Assembly: GCA_029204225.1 (NCBI GenBank)
Contig: CM055113.1
Location: 22,825,605-22,889,604, forward strand
From: Diphasiastrum complanatum
Lineage: Eukaryota; Streptophyta; Lycopodiopsida; Lycopodiales; Lycopodiaceae
Length of the DNA: 64,000 bases
Direction: 5' to 3'
In this document: piece after piece, positions 43,201-54,241 of the stretch
Layout of the letters: each line of letters opens with the position of its first letter
How positions within the stretch are numbered: the stretch's first letter is position 1
The notes under the pieces: generated by a model
Databases searched by the model: none
Told to the model about the DNA's origin: nothing
What the model saw: only the letters and a program-made list of their open reading frames with translations
Made by a program: the position numbers and the translations under genes

Positions 43201-44862
43201 AGAACAATATTAATCCCTTGGTTTATTGAGCTGATGTCGTGATACCAATCTATAGGAATAGGGTGAGAGGACGCGAATGGAGAAAGGGAGAAGGAATATT
43301 TTGCGAAACAACTCTCCTGTTATTATGGGCTGTTACAAACAAGAACAATCTAAAAGATTGTAGTTGCTAAAATAGACTCACAGCTCAAGCGTTCTCACTT
43401 ACAGGATCGTGAATTAATTCATACTCAAATGAAAATGAGTACATTTTATCGAAAATATTAGAAGAGGTGTGGTATTACTGTAAATTGGTTTTCAACATGA
43501 AGTTCAGTTCAGAATGTAATATGATAATGCAGTGTGATAATACAAGTTCCTTAGACATCAAAGATAGCCATCGTCTGATCAGATATTGAGGATTCGTAGA
43601 CGTCCATGATCTGATCAGAGTGAGTGAACAAGTAGTTAAAGTATAATCAAATCACAACATCATACATCTACCTTAAACACAGATGAAGAATGTGTTGCTT
43701 CTATATTACAATGAAAGCTTGAACAACATTGAATACGTTACAGCCTAAAAATGGAGGCGTAACTTGGATGCTCAATATCATTCGCTTGGCGGAGCCTCAT
43801 GGAGAATGCGTGAGGAAGATGTATTTATACACCATATCTTTGTATCTAATTACAATAAATGTTTGTCGTCTAACTAAGTACTTTGTTGTACTCAGGGAGT
43901 AATTGAACTACAATGACAAAATGACAGCTGTACAATGAATACATGGTCAGACGACTCGGGATCGTTGACGTGGACGGAAACGTCGCATATTTTCTGTCAC
44001 TTTTCATTTTGGTGAAAAAGTCGAAGGTGTTGAAAAATAGTTCCTTTATTAAAGTGACTGTTTTGTCGCATTTCGGGAAAATGCAAAAAAGCCTAAAAAA
44101 ATAATTTACTTCTTTGAAATAGTTGAAATTTGTTAGCATATGAATCAGAGAAAAAGTAAGGGTTTAGTACTATCCCAACCAATGAGTAGTATGATTTAAA
44201 CCTCAAGGATGCAGATTGAGAGTTACACAATTTCACATAGTTTTTTTTTGAAAAAACAAGACTAAACCCTTTGAAGCCTTTATTCATATTCCAACAAGGT
44301 AACATAAAGCTAAAAAGTAAAATACAGTATTGAAAAGCACCATAAAGCATAACCACTTTCAAAACTTCCAACTAATACTTGCCACCATCCCACATGACAA
44401 AACCACACAAGTTAGTATAGTGGGGAAGACATGTGTCATAGGTAAGCGTTAGTTGTTATCCATGTCCAAAAGAAGCTATACCACTTAACACCAGAAATAG
44501 CATTTTAAATCATAGTCATGTCTTCCCAAATACCAGAATGTTTCTTAGCGATAGGCCAAGCCCTAACATTACCGTATCAGGGCTTGTACCATGCTGATCA
44601 GTTTATGGGCAAATGGTTAATATCAGTTTATATTGTTTTGAAACATAGAATGAACGATTTTTAACCTTATATATTCTAACTAGCTAAACGATATGGTGTG
44701 GACAAGTGCGCTAACCCATGTGACCCTTGTTTCGAGAAACAAGTCACGCACTACTATCCATACTCCTAAGCATATCCATGCTTTCTAGTTGTATCCCATC
44801 ATAAATCTAATATGACGTCCAAATGGGTAGCATTAACTACAGCCATGATTGAATAGTGTAAT
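43201..44862. other. Gene-free spacer left of the large Ty3 element
   Basis: No coding region is supported. A TGGTATCACGACATCAG phrase on the minus strand near 43240 weakly resembles a primer-binding site but no LTR could be delimited. GATCTGATCAG-type words repeat near 43575 and 43610. Confidence 0.55.
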
Positions 44863-45688
44863 TGTGGGGGGGGTCGAAGATCTTAAGTAGTATAGCCCTT
44901 CCGCCTGTCAACAAAGGTTACATCACTAGGTAGGTGCCTAACTATGCATAGATGCTACTTTTAGTTAATTTTCTACTTTCTCCCTTAACTCTACTCACCA
45001 CTATACTACTCATCTTTAACTCTACTCCTCTACACTAACATTCAGCATAGTTTTGGTTGAAGGGAAGGGATGGAGAAGAAGAGATTGAGAAAAGAAGAGA
45101 AAGAGAGAGAAAGAGAGTGGGGGTGGAGGTTAGCTCAAATGCTCCTTATGCTTGCTAATGAAAAAACATTCACTATGGCAAACAATAAAACATGGAAATA
45201 GAAAGCAATAAAAAACACAACCAAGAGCAATAGCAAGTAGTGAATAGCAAATGAGGATGCTTCTCTTCCAAAAATGATAGAGTTTCCTCCTTCTCATTAA
45301 GCATGCAAATAGTGTACAAATGGTGCCTTTATATAAAATGGGGAAGGCCCTTGCCCCTCAATCTTATTGGCTAATATCCACAATGATCCTAACCATTCAT
45401 CTTGGACCCAACTTGATCCAAGGGTCCACAAAAAGTACATTAGAAATCACAAGATTCATGTGAGTCCCAATTTGGACCCAACTCTAAAAAGTGATCTCTA
45501 AGTTTAAAAATGACATTGGGCCTCTAGTTCTATTTTAATTACAAGGCCCAAGTCAAGTTTATTTTATTTACAACTTCAATTGCGTGCTCATTGGGCCATG
45601 GGCTTATACACGCAGGATGCCATGCCCTCGCAACACATTTTATTGGAGGATTTTATTTATTTACACTTTGTTGGGAATACCCCCAACA
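44863..45688 (-). mobile_element. 3' LTR of the large Ty3 element
   Basis: On the minus strand it starts TGTTGGGGGTATTCCCAACA (itself an inverted repeat) and ends ...CCCCCACA, 826 bp. From 44863 to about 45484 it is nearly identical to 57074-57684. It keeps an intact TATA box (TTTTATATAAAGG on minus, near 45330-45342). The first ~200 bp have no counterpart on the right because that LTR is truncated. Confidence 0.85.
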
Positions 45689-45734
45689 GGACCCACGACC
45701 TGAAGTATTGTCGATCCCTCGGCACTCTGCCGGT

Positions 45735-48700
45735 TTAGTAGAGCGTTATCTTGGACCGCCTTTGGTGGATGAGATATCCCGTAACGTCTTCCATGAAGTT
45801 GAGATGGTCCAATTTCTTCGAGTCCTTTGGCGTGCGGAAGGACTTGTGAACTCCTGTCAACCATTCCTGATCCACCCATGCTTGGAATCGTTTCGTTCAG
45901 AGATCACCAATGAATGCAGTTCGGTAATATATGCGAGCGACTAGTAGCTGGTCTTCGACTTTGTCGAAAGCGAGCGCCTTATTTGGATCAAAAATAAGGA
46001 GGGAAGAAAATCATCCCATTTTGTTTCAATGCCCATTAAATATTCCAAGTCCCGGACGTAAGTGGCTGCCACGCGAACTGTGGGATCGGGGGAATTGATG
46101 TAGTGGCTGGCGAATGTGGAGAGAGCCCTTCTGGCGTCTACATCCGTTGTCCACCCATATTCGGATTTGATGATTGGCAAGTTGAAATTGTTGAGTGTGA
46201 TCTGGTCCAGAGGAGTGCCGCATTCCGCCCATTTGGATCTTCTTGGACATGGCAGGAAATGCGCGTTCACCCGTAACTGTTGTGGACTCGTCATGTAAGC
46301 CCTGATGGCCACAAGGTCTGTTTCAAATAACTGTTGGCGCCACTTCGGTTGTGGTTGGAGGGCGGGTAAGGCTTGCAGTTCTTTTCCCTTGATGGTCTGA
46401 GTTGAGAATGATAACTGCCAGCCGTCTCTTGATGACTCGTGGGGATATTTGGATAAAAACTCATTGATGTTCTCCTCCACGGATTTCGGTCTTCGGAAGG
46501 CCAGGCTGGCAGATATCGTTCGTGACCCTCTGGATGATGTTGCTGGGCCCTGGCTGGTGGTTGCGCCTTGGCTCTGGTCACACGTCTCAGCGGCCGCATC
46601 TGTCTGCCCTTGGTCCTGGCCTTCGGACCCTTGATCTAGTTGAAATCCCCCTGCTGCCTGCTAACTCTGATCTTGGCTGGTACTAGCATGTGCAGCATCA
46701 AAATTAGGTGGTGGTGGAATTACCAAGGGGGAGGGCTGGGCCTTCATTTCCATGTATTTCTGGCATGCCTTGAGGGCTTGCTTGGCCTGGGCGAGCTCTT
46801 GCGTTGCGCTTGCCCGATATTTATTGAACTCTGCCTGGTAGTTGTTCAGGGTTTAGCTATAAATCTGCACATGACGTCATAGAAGATTCATCTCTGATTG
46901 GGAAAGCGGCCTTGTGTCCGGTGCAAATTGAACTAACCAGACGAGCTTCTCATCTTGTAAGGCTTTAACCTTCGTCCTCAAGCACGTGTCCTCTGCTTCC
47001 AAAAGTGTAAGTTGCACCTGGATGGGGGCAAGTCATTGGGATGCTTCAGTTTGAAGCTCCTGCACCTTTGTTGAGGACTCCGTTAGCGCTTTGGAGAGGC
47101 CTTGAATATATTTGTTTAGGCCCTCCTCCTTCTACTGCAACTTGGCAATCTCCTAGTGTCCTGCTTGTTTGTGTTGTTGAGCCAGAATCAGCTCTTGCTG
47201 CAGCTTGGTGAGGTCTGCTCGCAGCTGTGTATTAGTTGTTGCCAATTGTAGTACCCTACTTTCCAGAATAGCTTTGGCTACTACCGCATCCAGGATGTAT
47301 TTTCCTAAGGTTTGGTATGCTGTCGTTAAATCCGTGGGAGCAACTGGTACAGTGGCACTGGCAAGGGCTTGTGTTGTATCGGCCCCGACGACTTGTGGAA
47401 TTCCGTCGTCATTGTCTTCGATCAGGTTTTCATTTATCTTGATGCCATCTGGGGTGGTAGGGTCAGTCCGATCTGGTGATGCTACAAAAATTGTTTGTAC
47501 AAATGCATCATCAGACAACGGTTGGCTGCCCTCGGCAACCTTTGGAGAAGCGGGTAGGGTGTGAGAAACAACTGTGGAAACAGGGGCGAGGATGGTTTGT
47601 CTGAACGAGAGGATGGGAGGAGCAGTGGGAAACTGAAGGGTGGTGTGGAGTATGGAAGAAGATGAGGATGGAGCGAAAAGCGTCTGGCGTGGGGGTGAAA
47701 AATTGATAACTTGCATCCATGCCAGAGTGTCGGGGGACAGTTGCAAATCAGAAGGGTTAAATGTGAGAGGAGCAACGGTGGTGGCAGGAGTAATAGAGGA
47801 TGCGATGGTAATGGATGGAACAGCGGACACTGGAAGATAAGTAAGAGTGGTATCAACAGAAGAAATGGGGATGGAGACGGAAACAGATGTGGAGTGCGAC
47901 AGTGGAGACACGTCGTCGGGTAACAGGTGGAGATGTGGATGTAGAGGCAGCGCCACACATTCGTTTGCTGGCCGTTGTGTTAATGACTGCAGGTTGGGAT
48001 GAGGTAGATGCTTGAGATGGTGGGTAAATGTTAGTATGTGGCACAAGGGTAGATAGGAGAGATGAGCGTTGGAAACCGTGCACTTTTGCCTCGAGAAGTG
48101 CACAGACAAAGTTACACAACAGGGGGCCTGCTGCGATTCGCTCATGGTTGTGGTGTTTGATGAAGTTTGTTAGTTCTTGAATAAGGAAGCTATGCCAGTC
48201 GTATGGCACAATAGAGGGATTAGGAAATTCCATAAAGGATTTCACTATCTGACTCAGCAACGTAGATTGGATTTTGTCGTTGCGAAATGTTGAAATAACC
48301 AGAAAGTTATTCAACAGATGCGCAGCTGCCTGAATGACGGGTTCCGTGATAGCTTCTATCAGGTAAACATTGTTAGTCTGGATGGGAATTTCTGGTGTGG
48401 TTTGGGTGACGAATGGTTTGATCAAAGCTTTGGCGTGGTGATGGGAGATGGGTTGATGATCACCGGACATAATGACAACGGTGATCATCGAGTCGGCGTT
48501 AATCCTAACCTTGTACGTGGTACCTTGGTACAAGAAGTGGAAACAAACCTTGTCCTCGTCCCAAGTGGCGTAAGCATGGATGGCGAGGCCCATGTTAATA
48601 TCAGAATGGAAGAGCGTCAAGTAAAAACCCATTGCTTCAAGGAGGGGGCCGGTTGTCTGCAGCCATGGTTGGATCAAAGTGTCAGAGGGTAGAGGCCAAA

Positions 48701-48773
48701 TCTGCGTGGCCTCGGGGATGTCACGCTGGATCACCTGTTTGGCGCTAGAGTCTTCAGAGGATGAGAAGGCCAT
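45735..48773 (-). pseudogene. Extra 3' ORF of the large Ty3 element (between integrase and 3' LTR), unrecognised
   Basis: About 3 kb of minus-strand coding sequence starts at ATG 48773. Part 1 (48773 to ~47960) has LLEAMGFYLTLFHSDINMG, FHFLYQGTTYKVRINADSM and FLIQELTNFIKHHNHERIAA, a globular-looking domain. After a frameshift, part 2 (to 47153) is a Ser/Thr/Pro-rich linker and a coiled-coil segment (LATTNTQLRADLTKLQQELI). Part 3 continues through several stops (including TAG at 47152) with more coiled coil and a Gln-rich linker. It ends in a third domain (SRDGWQLSFSTQTIKGKELQ ... WAECGTPLDQITLNNFNLP), with a further segment in another frame to TAA at 45735. No signal peptide or clear membrane span is seen. 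Plant Athila-type elements carry an env-like ORF in this position, and Ty3 elements of the Tat branch can carry extra ORFs; no sequence match is claimed. Confidence 0.7.
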
Positions 48774-49868
48774 GTTAGCAATGATGATTAGTGGTCGAAA
48801 AAAGTCAGAAAAGTAGAAAACGGTGGAAAATGGGAGGAAACAGTAGAAAACTGAGAATAATGAGTGTTGGATGACAATGATTGTAGTTTAGAGTGCAGAT
48901 CGGTGTTTGATATGAGCAGATGACAATTGGTAGGAAGTTTGGTTGAAAATAGAAAACTTGGTATTTTCAGTGGAAATTTCGGCAGAGCTTTGCTAGCAAA
49001 GGTGACAAATGACTCGAATTCAGCCCTTATATAGCGGAATTTAGAGTACGTATTAGGTGAAATTCACTTTCCCTTGTTCAGTTCCATCCAAATTTTGGCA
49101 GGCACCTTCTTCACAAAATTCTAAGACCTCAGGGAAGTCTACGAGAGTTCAGAAGGTGATTTGACTGCTATGCAAAGGTTCTGCGAGGGTTCAGGCTGTC
49201 TACGAGGATTCAACTCTCGCAGGAAGTGATCTCTCGCACAACTTGTTTCTGTGATTGGATTTTCAAGATCAGACCATGTAGGCAGGCTAATTTCACTGCT
49301 TTGATTCCATTTAGGCACTTTGCGAGAGTTGGTAAGTTGATCTTGATACTCTACGAGGGTTCTGAAAATTTTGCTTTTGGAAACTCTCGCATACACTAAA
49401 AAATGATGATTCCTCCATCATGAACTCTCGCAAAGATTTTCATGGATGCATCTAGGTCAGATCTGGTGACTGTTCAATTTTCAAGAGCTATCTCCTAGGG
49501 GATCTCAAAAAATCATGAAAAAAGTGCTCCTTCAGAGTGTTTTTTGACGAGATCTTGAGATTTTCTGATTTTTAACTTTTGTAAACTGGTAATCAGCTTC
49601 ATCCAGACTTGATCTGACTGTTGGTAGTGCTCTGGAAGTTCTGATGGATTCTTGGTAGTAGATCCCTCATTCAATATGATTATCTACTTCCTTTTTGACC
49701 CTATCAGGATCTGGATCCTCCTTGGATTATGATGGATTTTTCCGATCCTACCAGATCTGGCTGAATCTTGATGGATTTAGCTTGATTTGGCTTGATCTCC
49801 TTAGATCTAGCGGTAATGGCTGAGTAGATAAGCTTTTTGTAACGTGCCACGCCCAATCTGGATCTGTC
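48774..49868 (-). promoter_or_regulatory. Spacer after integrase with TGCGAGRGTT / AACTCTCGCA motifs
   Basis: This ~1.1-kb non-coding spacer separates integrase from the 3' ORF. Between 49139 and 49436 it carries repeated ten-base motifs in both orientations (for example AACTCTCGCA near 49210, TGCGAGAGTT near 49321, and further CTCTCGCA words near 49232, 49385 and 49425). The same motif fills the element's 5' leader. It could hold signals for expressing the 3' ORF, such as a promoter or splice site. Confidence 0.5.
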
Positions 49869-50902
49869 TTACTGTGATGACCAGTACTTGTGCAACCGGC
49901 TACCATTGATGGGTGTGTCGAAGGGCGTCCCATCAAGCTGTTCTAAGTTCACGGCCCCATGATTAAGAATTTTCTTGATCCTATAAGGACCTTCGTCCGT
50001 GAATTTTAACTTCCCCTTGATCGCCTTGGTTTTATACATCAAGACCAGATCTCCTGAACGAAGATCCTTCTTTTGTAATTTGCGATCATGCCAAGCCTTG
50101 CGTCTTTTCTTTTCGGCTGCCATTGCATGCACAGCTAGTAAGCGTGTTTCACAGAGTTTATGCAGAGCTTCATGGCGTAGCTATAGAGATTTGGACTCAT
50201 TAAGACGTTGTGCGGTGGCAATCCTTAATGATGGACCTAAAAACTCTACTGGCATCACAACATCCTGACCATATACCAATTGGAAGGGTGTTTGATCGGT
50301 GCTCCCTTTATATGTTGTCCTGAATGCCCACAGTGTAGCATGCAACTTGTGTTCCCAATCTAATCTGCTAGCTTCAACTGTTTTCGTGAGCACGCTACAC
50401 ATGATCTTATTGGATGATTCTGCTTGCCCATTACCACGAGGATAATAAGGCGTACTAGTTCTATGATGATCTCGTTGATGAAATGGCTTCCGCGATCACT
50501 GACTAGTTCCACCGGGCACGCGAAGCGCACAATGATATTTTCATAAAGGAACTTGGCAGTGGTCCTAGCATCTACTACTCGTACTGCCTTGACTTCGACC
50601 CATTTGGTGAGGTAGTCTGTGGCTACAATTATGTATCGAACCTGGAACTCCTTGCTGCAGGGTGAATTGGACCAATATAATCCAATCCCCATTTTTTCGA
50701 ACGGTGCTTGGGCTAAGACTAGGTGCAGTAGATCATAGTTCAATCTCGTTGGTCTTCTTGCCCTTTGGCACACATCACACTTTTTCAAGTATTCCTCTGT
50801 GTCTTTATGAATTGCTGGCCACCCACATCCTGATTGCAGGATCTTGCGAACTGTAATTTCAGATGCAAAATGACCTCCACCCATGCCTTCATGTGAAAGC
50901 AA
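49869..50902 (-). pseudogene. Integrase of the large Ty3 element
   Basis: The frame from 50902 has the zinc-finger part (HEGMGGGHFASEITVRKIL, CDVCQRARRPT) and core motifs ATDYLTKWVEVKAV and ELVSDRGSHFIN. After a frameshift near 50400 come LDWEHKLHATLWAFRTTYKG, TPFQLVYGQDVVMPVEF and the C-terminal LRSGDLVLMYKTK ... GPYRIKKIL strand. The usual first catalytic Asp region reads MGIGLYWSN, so that aspartate appears lost. No chromodomain follows. Confidence 0.92.
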
Positions 50903-50908
50903 AATGAT

Positions 50909-51412
50909 CTAGGTGGTCTCATGAGGAAGAATACACCGCCGAAGAATTCCGTCTAGACCTCTTCGGTAAAACTGGCCGACAATCAGCTGATAAGGTCTAG
51001 CTTTCAAGATCAATTTTCGTTGTTCCACCTTTGGTAGTGATTTGTCTGGTTGGCCCCGCATTAGATATTCAACAATGTTGGCAGCCCATTTTGGTACTGT
51101 ATCCACGTAAAATAAGGTAGCATTTGCCAGCTCATCGTCAGGTTGGGTTGCAATCTCCTTTCCCTTGATTTGTGACACATGATTTGCCATGTAGTGTTGT
51201 TTTCCCTTGCAAACTACTATCCGAAAATCAAATTCCGACAACAACAGGAGCCATCTGGTGATTCTCCCGGTGTTGCAAGTTTTATTAACGAGATATGGCA
51301 AGGGTTGATGGTCCGTATAAAAAGCAAAATGTGTGGCCATCAAATAGTGTCGAAACTTCTTAACTGCATAGATCATTGCCAGTGCTTCTCGCTCTATGGT
51401 TGAATAATTCAT
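50909..51412 (-). pseudogene. RNase H of the large Ty3 element
   Basis: The 167-codon frame shows MNYSTIEREALAMIYAVKKF, FAFYTDHQPLPYLVNK and ITRWLLLLSEFDFRI, the Ty3 RNase H signature. The region up to ILPHETT is the linker into the integrase zinc finger. Upstream, the first RNase H strand near 51430-51480 is disrupted by a frameshift. Confidence 0.93.
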
Positions 51413-51480
51413 TTCGGTATCAGTGAGCTGTCAGCTTGCAAATCGGATTGGAAAATCCTTTTTGTATTCACCTGGTTGGG

Positions 51481-52425
51481 TTAAGACTGCTCCAACTGCA
51501 TACTTTGATGCGTCCGTATGCGCGTGGAACTCAATGGACCAAATGGGTGGTCGTAGGATGGTGCTGAGACCAATGCATCCTTAATCTTCTGGAAAGCCTT
51601 TAGAGCTTCCTCATTCCAATGTGGATCCGTTGTGAGCTTGTAAATTGGTCTGGCTAACTCCGCAAAATCAAGAATAAAGATTTTATAATAGTTAGCATGA
51701 CCCGTGAAAATGTAGACCTCGCGGACCATCCCTGGTGGTGGTAGATCAACAATGGTCCTGATCTTTGATAGATCTATGGCGATCCCGTGTCTTGACACTA
51801 TATGGCCGAGTATCAAGCCATGTGTCACCCAAAATTGACATTTTTCTGGATTCAGGGAGATATGGTATTCGCGGCATTTTTGTAGCACCTTTTCCAAATT
51901 GGATAAGTGTTCTGAATCTGGTCCATGCACGCACAGATCGTCCAAGAAAATTTTCAGAAATTTTTGCAAATAATCTTTGAATGCCACCTGCATGACTCGC
52001 TGAAAAGTGCTTGGGGCATTACAAAGTCCGAATGGCATCACTTTATAGGCATAAGTTTTCCATTCTGTGGCGAATGTTGTCTTGTGCTGGTCCTAGGGGG
52101 CTATTTTCACCTGGTTGTAGCCGTTGAAGCCGTCCAGAAAATTGTAGGCTTCGTCGCCAGCTACTCTATCAAGGACACTTTCCATAAATGGTAAAGGAAA
52201 ATGGTCCTTCTTGGTGACTGCATTAAGTGCCTTCATATTCACACAGATAAGCATTTTGCCATTCTTTTTGGGTACTATAACTATCGACGATACCCATTCC
52301 GTGTGTTCGATTTCGTAAATGAAATCTGCATCCATAAGTTTCTGCAACTCTTGCTTGATCAGTTCTGTATAATTCGGGTTGTAGCGGTAGTAACGGCTTA
52401 CCTTGGGGACTGCTCCATCCACCAA
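51481..52425 (-). pseudogene. Reverse transcriptase of the large Ty3 element
   Basis: RT starts with YRYNPNYTELIKQELQKLMD, then WVSSIVIVPKKNGKMLICVN, KKDHFPLPFMESVLDRVAGD and FLDGFNGYNQVKIAP. A TAG near 52095 follows. It continues VMPFGLCNAPSTFQRVMQ, the catalytic KIFLDDLCVHG (F-L-D-D instead of the common Y-x-D-D), and KCQFWVTHGLILGHIVS. The FLDD form and the lack of a chromodomain fit the non-chromovirus (Athila/Tat-type) branch, but this is inferred from few motifs. Confidence 0.92.
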
Positions 52426-52530
52426 AGGTATGGTGTGCTGGACTACTGTTGGCGGAATGCCCTTTAGATCACTATAGCTCTAGGCAAAACAGTCTTTATA
52501 TTCCACCAACAAGGATCGTAGTCTCTTGAA

Positions 52531-54137
52531 CTATGTGGGTGTTAACTGCTCTCCCACATGCACTATCCTTTCTTCTTCTCCTGGTTCCACAAGATTCATC
52601 GGCTGTGTTCGCACAGGTCCCTCGAAGACTTGTTCCATTGGTGCCCGACTTTGATCAGGTTCTTGTTGGGCTTGCGACATCATGATTACCACGTCGTCCA
52701 ATGTATAATTCTTGAAAGTATCAGGCATCTCATGAAATGAAGCTCGTCGAGATTCCTCTTTCAGCATATTGATCTTGGCCCGATTGGTCATTTTTTTATT
52801 TTCTGTCACCTATATAGAAGATGACGCTGCATCTGAGTCCAACTGGATTGACTTCAAGGAATCCAGCACTTTTTTCTTGCTCTTTTTTGTCATTTTGATG
52901 GGTTCATCCTTGTTGTCTTTGTTTAGGACTGCTGTGACATTCGCCTCATGGTTGCAAATATCAATGTCTACTATAGCTATTGCCTCTTCGGGTAGGTCAC
53001 TCCATCGGATCACCTGGTTGTAGCGTTGCTTCAACTGATTCTTCTTATTCGTAGGTGCTTTGGGTGGTTCGATCCTTGAGACTTTCGCCATAGCAGACCT
53101 TTGTGGTGGTTGAGCTGGTACCTTCTTGGTTCCATAACGATCTGGGTCCATGTGGTGTAGGACTTGCTCATCAGTCAGCTCAATCTCTTTATTATAAGTT
53201 AGAGAATGTTGCCAAGGGACTAGATCATCGTCCACTGGGTTCTCAATAGGCTCCGCTGACAGCCACGCTGCGTTTATCATATTCACTCCAAATGTGATTG
53301 GTGTGTCCATAGTGTAACATTTGGGTGAAGATGTACTCGGTTCTGGATATGATTCATATTGACATGCATGACAGTCAATAGTTGCTAATGCATTCGTCCA
53401 TCTCATGACATCCGTCTCTGAATGATAGTGACCTCCCTTGGCTGGCCTAAGGTGGTCAATCGTATGATCTGTCACGGATGATCCGTCATCAGCTTTGGGT
53501 GCAATAGGTCTCACCACCCATGTGGTTGGATCTACCTTTACAGCATGTTTTATGTTCTCGAAGGTGAGTTTCCCTATACCCCAGTTGTGTACTACTTGCA
53601 CAGTCCTCAACCATGGTCTTTCCAGTAAAATACGGTATGCAGATGGAGATTCAGGTATATCCATGACCACAAAAGTAATCACATACTGCATGTCTACTAT
53701 CTTTACAAGAATATTAACAAATACACCTTTTAATTTCACAGAAGATTGATCTGCTAGCTTGATGGCAAATCTGGCTGGCTTCAATCCTTGTAATCCCCAT
53801 TTTTAGTACAAAGTAGTGGAGATCATATTGACACCTGATCCTCCATCTACCATTGCTGCCTCGTCCTCGTATCTCTTGTGTTTGATTGGCAAAGTGATGC
53901 TGCTCCGATGTGGAGGACGTTACTTGTTTCATCATAGCCCGCACAATAGATGGGCTCAGATGCTACTGGCTCCTCATCCGCCTTGGCCCATTCAGCTAAA
54001 AGGCTTTTCGCTTGTGGTGCAATCCGCAATAGTTCCCCGAGGGGTAAACTAACGTGGCTTGACAACAAGAGTGTGAGCCTTTCAGTGCATGGTTCCTTAG
54101 GCTCCACTATGTGAAAAGGTGGTTCATGTTGGTGCAA
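52531..54137 (-). pseudogene. Protease and long PR-RT linker of the large Ty3 element
   Basis: A frame from 54137 (PFHIVEPKEPCTERLTLLLS) leads to the retropepsin active site MVDGGSGVNMIS near 53850-53820, with Asp-Gly-Gly-Ser where many proteases have Asp-Thr/Ser-Gly. The 324-codon frame from 53784 holds the rest of the domain, ending in AYRILLERPWL, where the second conserved Gly is Glu. About 600 bases of linker without recognised domain follow (DDDLVPWQHSLTYNKE, KKSKKKVLDSLKSIQ). A further frame (52809-52531) leads to RT. Confidence 0.85.
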
Positions 54138-54241
54138 CCGATCATTCTAATCAGTGCGCAGTGGTGAGCCTGTTTGCGGATCCCATTCGACTCTGACTGG
54201 AGGTTGTTTTGTTCTTGCTCTTTTTCCTCCTCTTGTGATTT

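Noticed and set aside
43225-43260. Possible tRNA-Met primer-binding site on the minus strand
   Set aside because: TGGTATCACGAC differs from TGGTATCAGAGC, and no LTR borders could be found around it.
47205-48692. Plus-strand frames opposite the 3' ORF of the large Ty3 element
   Set aside because: Antisense shadows; the minus strand has the coiled-coil pattern and continuity.
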